Below are positions 62,980 through 64,000 of a stretch of DNA of 64,000 nucleotides, in pieces. Within the stretch, counting starts at the first letter, position 1. Every line of letters starts with the position of its first letter. The stretch covers positions 20,803,753 through 20,867,752 of the forward strand of contig NC_087151.1 in assembly GCF_035594125.1 (NCBI RefSeq). Reading direction: 5' to 3'. The position numbers and the translations under genes were made by a program. The notes under the pieces were generated by a model that had not been told where the DNA came from, searched no databases, and saw only the letters and a list, made by a program, of their open reading frames with translations. The DNA is from Scylla paramamosain (taxonomy: Eukaryota; Arthropoda; Malacostraca; Decapoda; Portunidae).

Positions 62980-64000
62980 GGAGCGAGGCAGTAGACACCT
63001 GCCGAAACGATAATTACTCCCAGTGAGGTCTAAAGCACTGTTCAGGGGGTGCTGTGAACTTATCATTAAACCCAGCTGTGACCTCACTGAACGTTTCCCT
63101 TTGTGTCTCACAACACAAGGGGGTAGTCACAGCCTGCCCTCTAAAGACAACTCTCTTCCTCCACACAAAACTACAAGCACCTAATAACACACACACCCTT
63201 CACTCAAAAAATTTTAAAATCATGGCGACTCCTACACCAGCCTCGGAGTCCCCATCTGGGGAGGGGACCATAAATGTCCCCAGGTCGGACTGCCTTTCCG
63301 TCGACGACCCTAAGTGTCTTGACACCCCCCTCAACTTTTTCTTCATTAACTTCTGCAACATTCGCGGTCTAAGATCTAATTTTCAATCTGTAGAACACCA
63401 CCTCTCCTCTTCTAAACCTCATCTTCTTTTCCTCACTGAAACTCAGGTGTCTGAGGCAACTGACAGTAGCCCCTTTTCTGTTCCCTCCTACTTTCTCTAT
63501 CCTCATTTTCGATCCAAAGCTGGATGCTGCGTTTATGTGCGCAATGACTTAACCTGCTCTCGTGCCCACGCTCTTGAATCTTCCGAGTTTTCCACCATCT
63601 GGCTACGACTACAGAGTCATTCTCATACTAAATTTATCTGTGCTGTATACCTCTCTCCTAACTCCTCTGACTATAAGAAATTCTTTGACTACTTAACTTC
63701 CAAAGTGGAGCACATTCTGACCCTCTTCCCTTTTGCAGAGATCTCCATTCTTGGAGACTTCAATGTTCACCACCAGCTTTGGCTTTCCTCTCCCTTCACT
63801 GACCATCCTGGTGAACTAGCCTACAACTTTGCTATCCTCCATGACCTAGAGCAATTGGTGCAACACCCTACTCGTATTCCTGACCGTCTTGGAGATACGC
63901 CCAACATTCTTGACCTTTTCCTGACCTCTAATCCTTCTGCTTATGCTGTCACCCTTTCTTCTCCGTTGGGCTCCTCCGATCACAATCTCATATCTTTATC
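62980..64000 (+). mobile_element. Jockey-like non-LTR retrotransposon, 5' part
   Basis: Satellite stops at CTCAAAAACA and a non-repetitive sequence begins (GAGCGAGGCAGTAGACACC). About 240 bp of 5' untranslated sequence is followed by an open frame that continues off the window. The sequence is CT-rich and unlike the satellite. I recognise it as a LINE type common in swimming-crab genomes (from memory, not searched). It appears to be a young, possibly full-length 5' end. Confidence 0.85.
63222..64000 (+). CDS. LINE ORF, apurinic-type endonuclease domain (partial, runs off the window)
   Basis: Open from ATG 63222 to the window end, 259 complete codons with no stop. After a ~45-residue Pro/Ser/Thr-rich leader comes the exonuclease-endonuclease-phosphatase fold used to nick target DNA. 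Visible motifs are [10 protein letters not shown] (Asn box), LTETQV (catalytic Glu), [23 protein letters not shown] (Asp/Asn box), [20 protein letters not shown] and SSDHNLIS (catalytic Asp-His). The reverse transcriptase would lie beyond the window. The start is the first ATG after the untranslated leader. All catalytic positions appear intact, in contrast to the CR1-like copies upstream. Confidence 0.88.
   Translation, partial: MATPTPASESPSGEGTINVPRSDCLSVDDPKCLDTPLNFFFINFCNIRGLRSNFQSVEHHLSSSKPHLLFLTETQVSEATDSSPFSVPSYFLYPHFRSKAGCCVYVRNDLTCSRAHALESSEFSTIWLRLQSHSHTKFICAVYLSPNSSDYKKFFDYLTSKVEHILTLFPFAEISILGDFNVHHQLWLSSPFTDHPGELAYNFAILHDLEQLVQHPTRIPDRLGDTPNILDLFLTSNPSAYAVTLSSPLGSSDHNLISL

Noticed and set aside
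63014..63196. Minus-strand frame upstream of the LINE ORF
   Set aside because: It lies within the LINE 5' leader, is antisense and short, and has no motif.

Overview
The window looks like heterochromatin of a decapod crustacean, probably a brachyuran crab. Three things point that way: AT-rich, homopolymer-laden satellite DNA over about three quarters of the window; CR1-like LINE remnants and a jockey-like LINE of the kind I associate with crab genomes; and a degenerate TTAGG array, the arthropod telomere motif. The species is an inference. No host gene is convincingly present, apart from one short spliced candidate whose owner is uncertain.

Layout. 1-4815: satellite built of ~97-bp monomers, with two long (AT)n tracts and a TTAGG-like array. 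4825-4939: a ~115-bp imperfect palindrome at the satellite/unique-DNA border. 4940-16222: a decayed Polinton/Maverick (adintovirus-like) element with all recognised genes on the minus strand. From its 5' (right) end these are PolB, packaging ATPase, retroviral-type integrase, a small Gly-rich/hydrophobic protein, a conserved unknown, a macro-domain protein, penton-like minor capsid protein, a pX-like basic virion protein and the double-jelly-roll major capsid protein. A short two-exon gene candidate lies beyond them. Every recognised core gene carries at least one frameshift or in-frame stop. PolB lacks its N-terminus where the element abuts satellite.

16223-62979: satellite in three tiers. 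Monomers of ~97 bp fall into about five subtypes; these build units of ~1.03-1.11 kb; and a block of ~18 kb is present twice in tandem (about 19083-37390 and 37391-54830). Both copies carry the same internally deleted CR1-like LINE at the matching position. Only copy 1 has a second LINE fragment, and only copy 2 has a ~105-bp (AT)n expansion. Several segments are inverted relative to the rest. 62980-64000: the 5' end of a jockey-like LINE with an open endonuclease domain, running off the window.

How the Polinton genes fit together: PolB and integrase for replication and integration, ATPase for packaging, and major capsid, penton and pX-like proteins for the particle. ATPase, integrase, the small ORF and the unknown ORF are joined by three successive ATGA stop/start overlaps, which suggests one polycistronic unit translated by termination-reinitiation. 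No adenain-type protease was recognised. The macro-domain protein is the most distinctive accessory gene.
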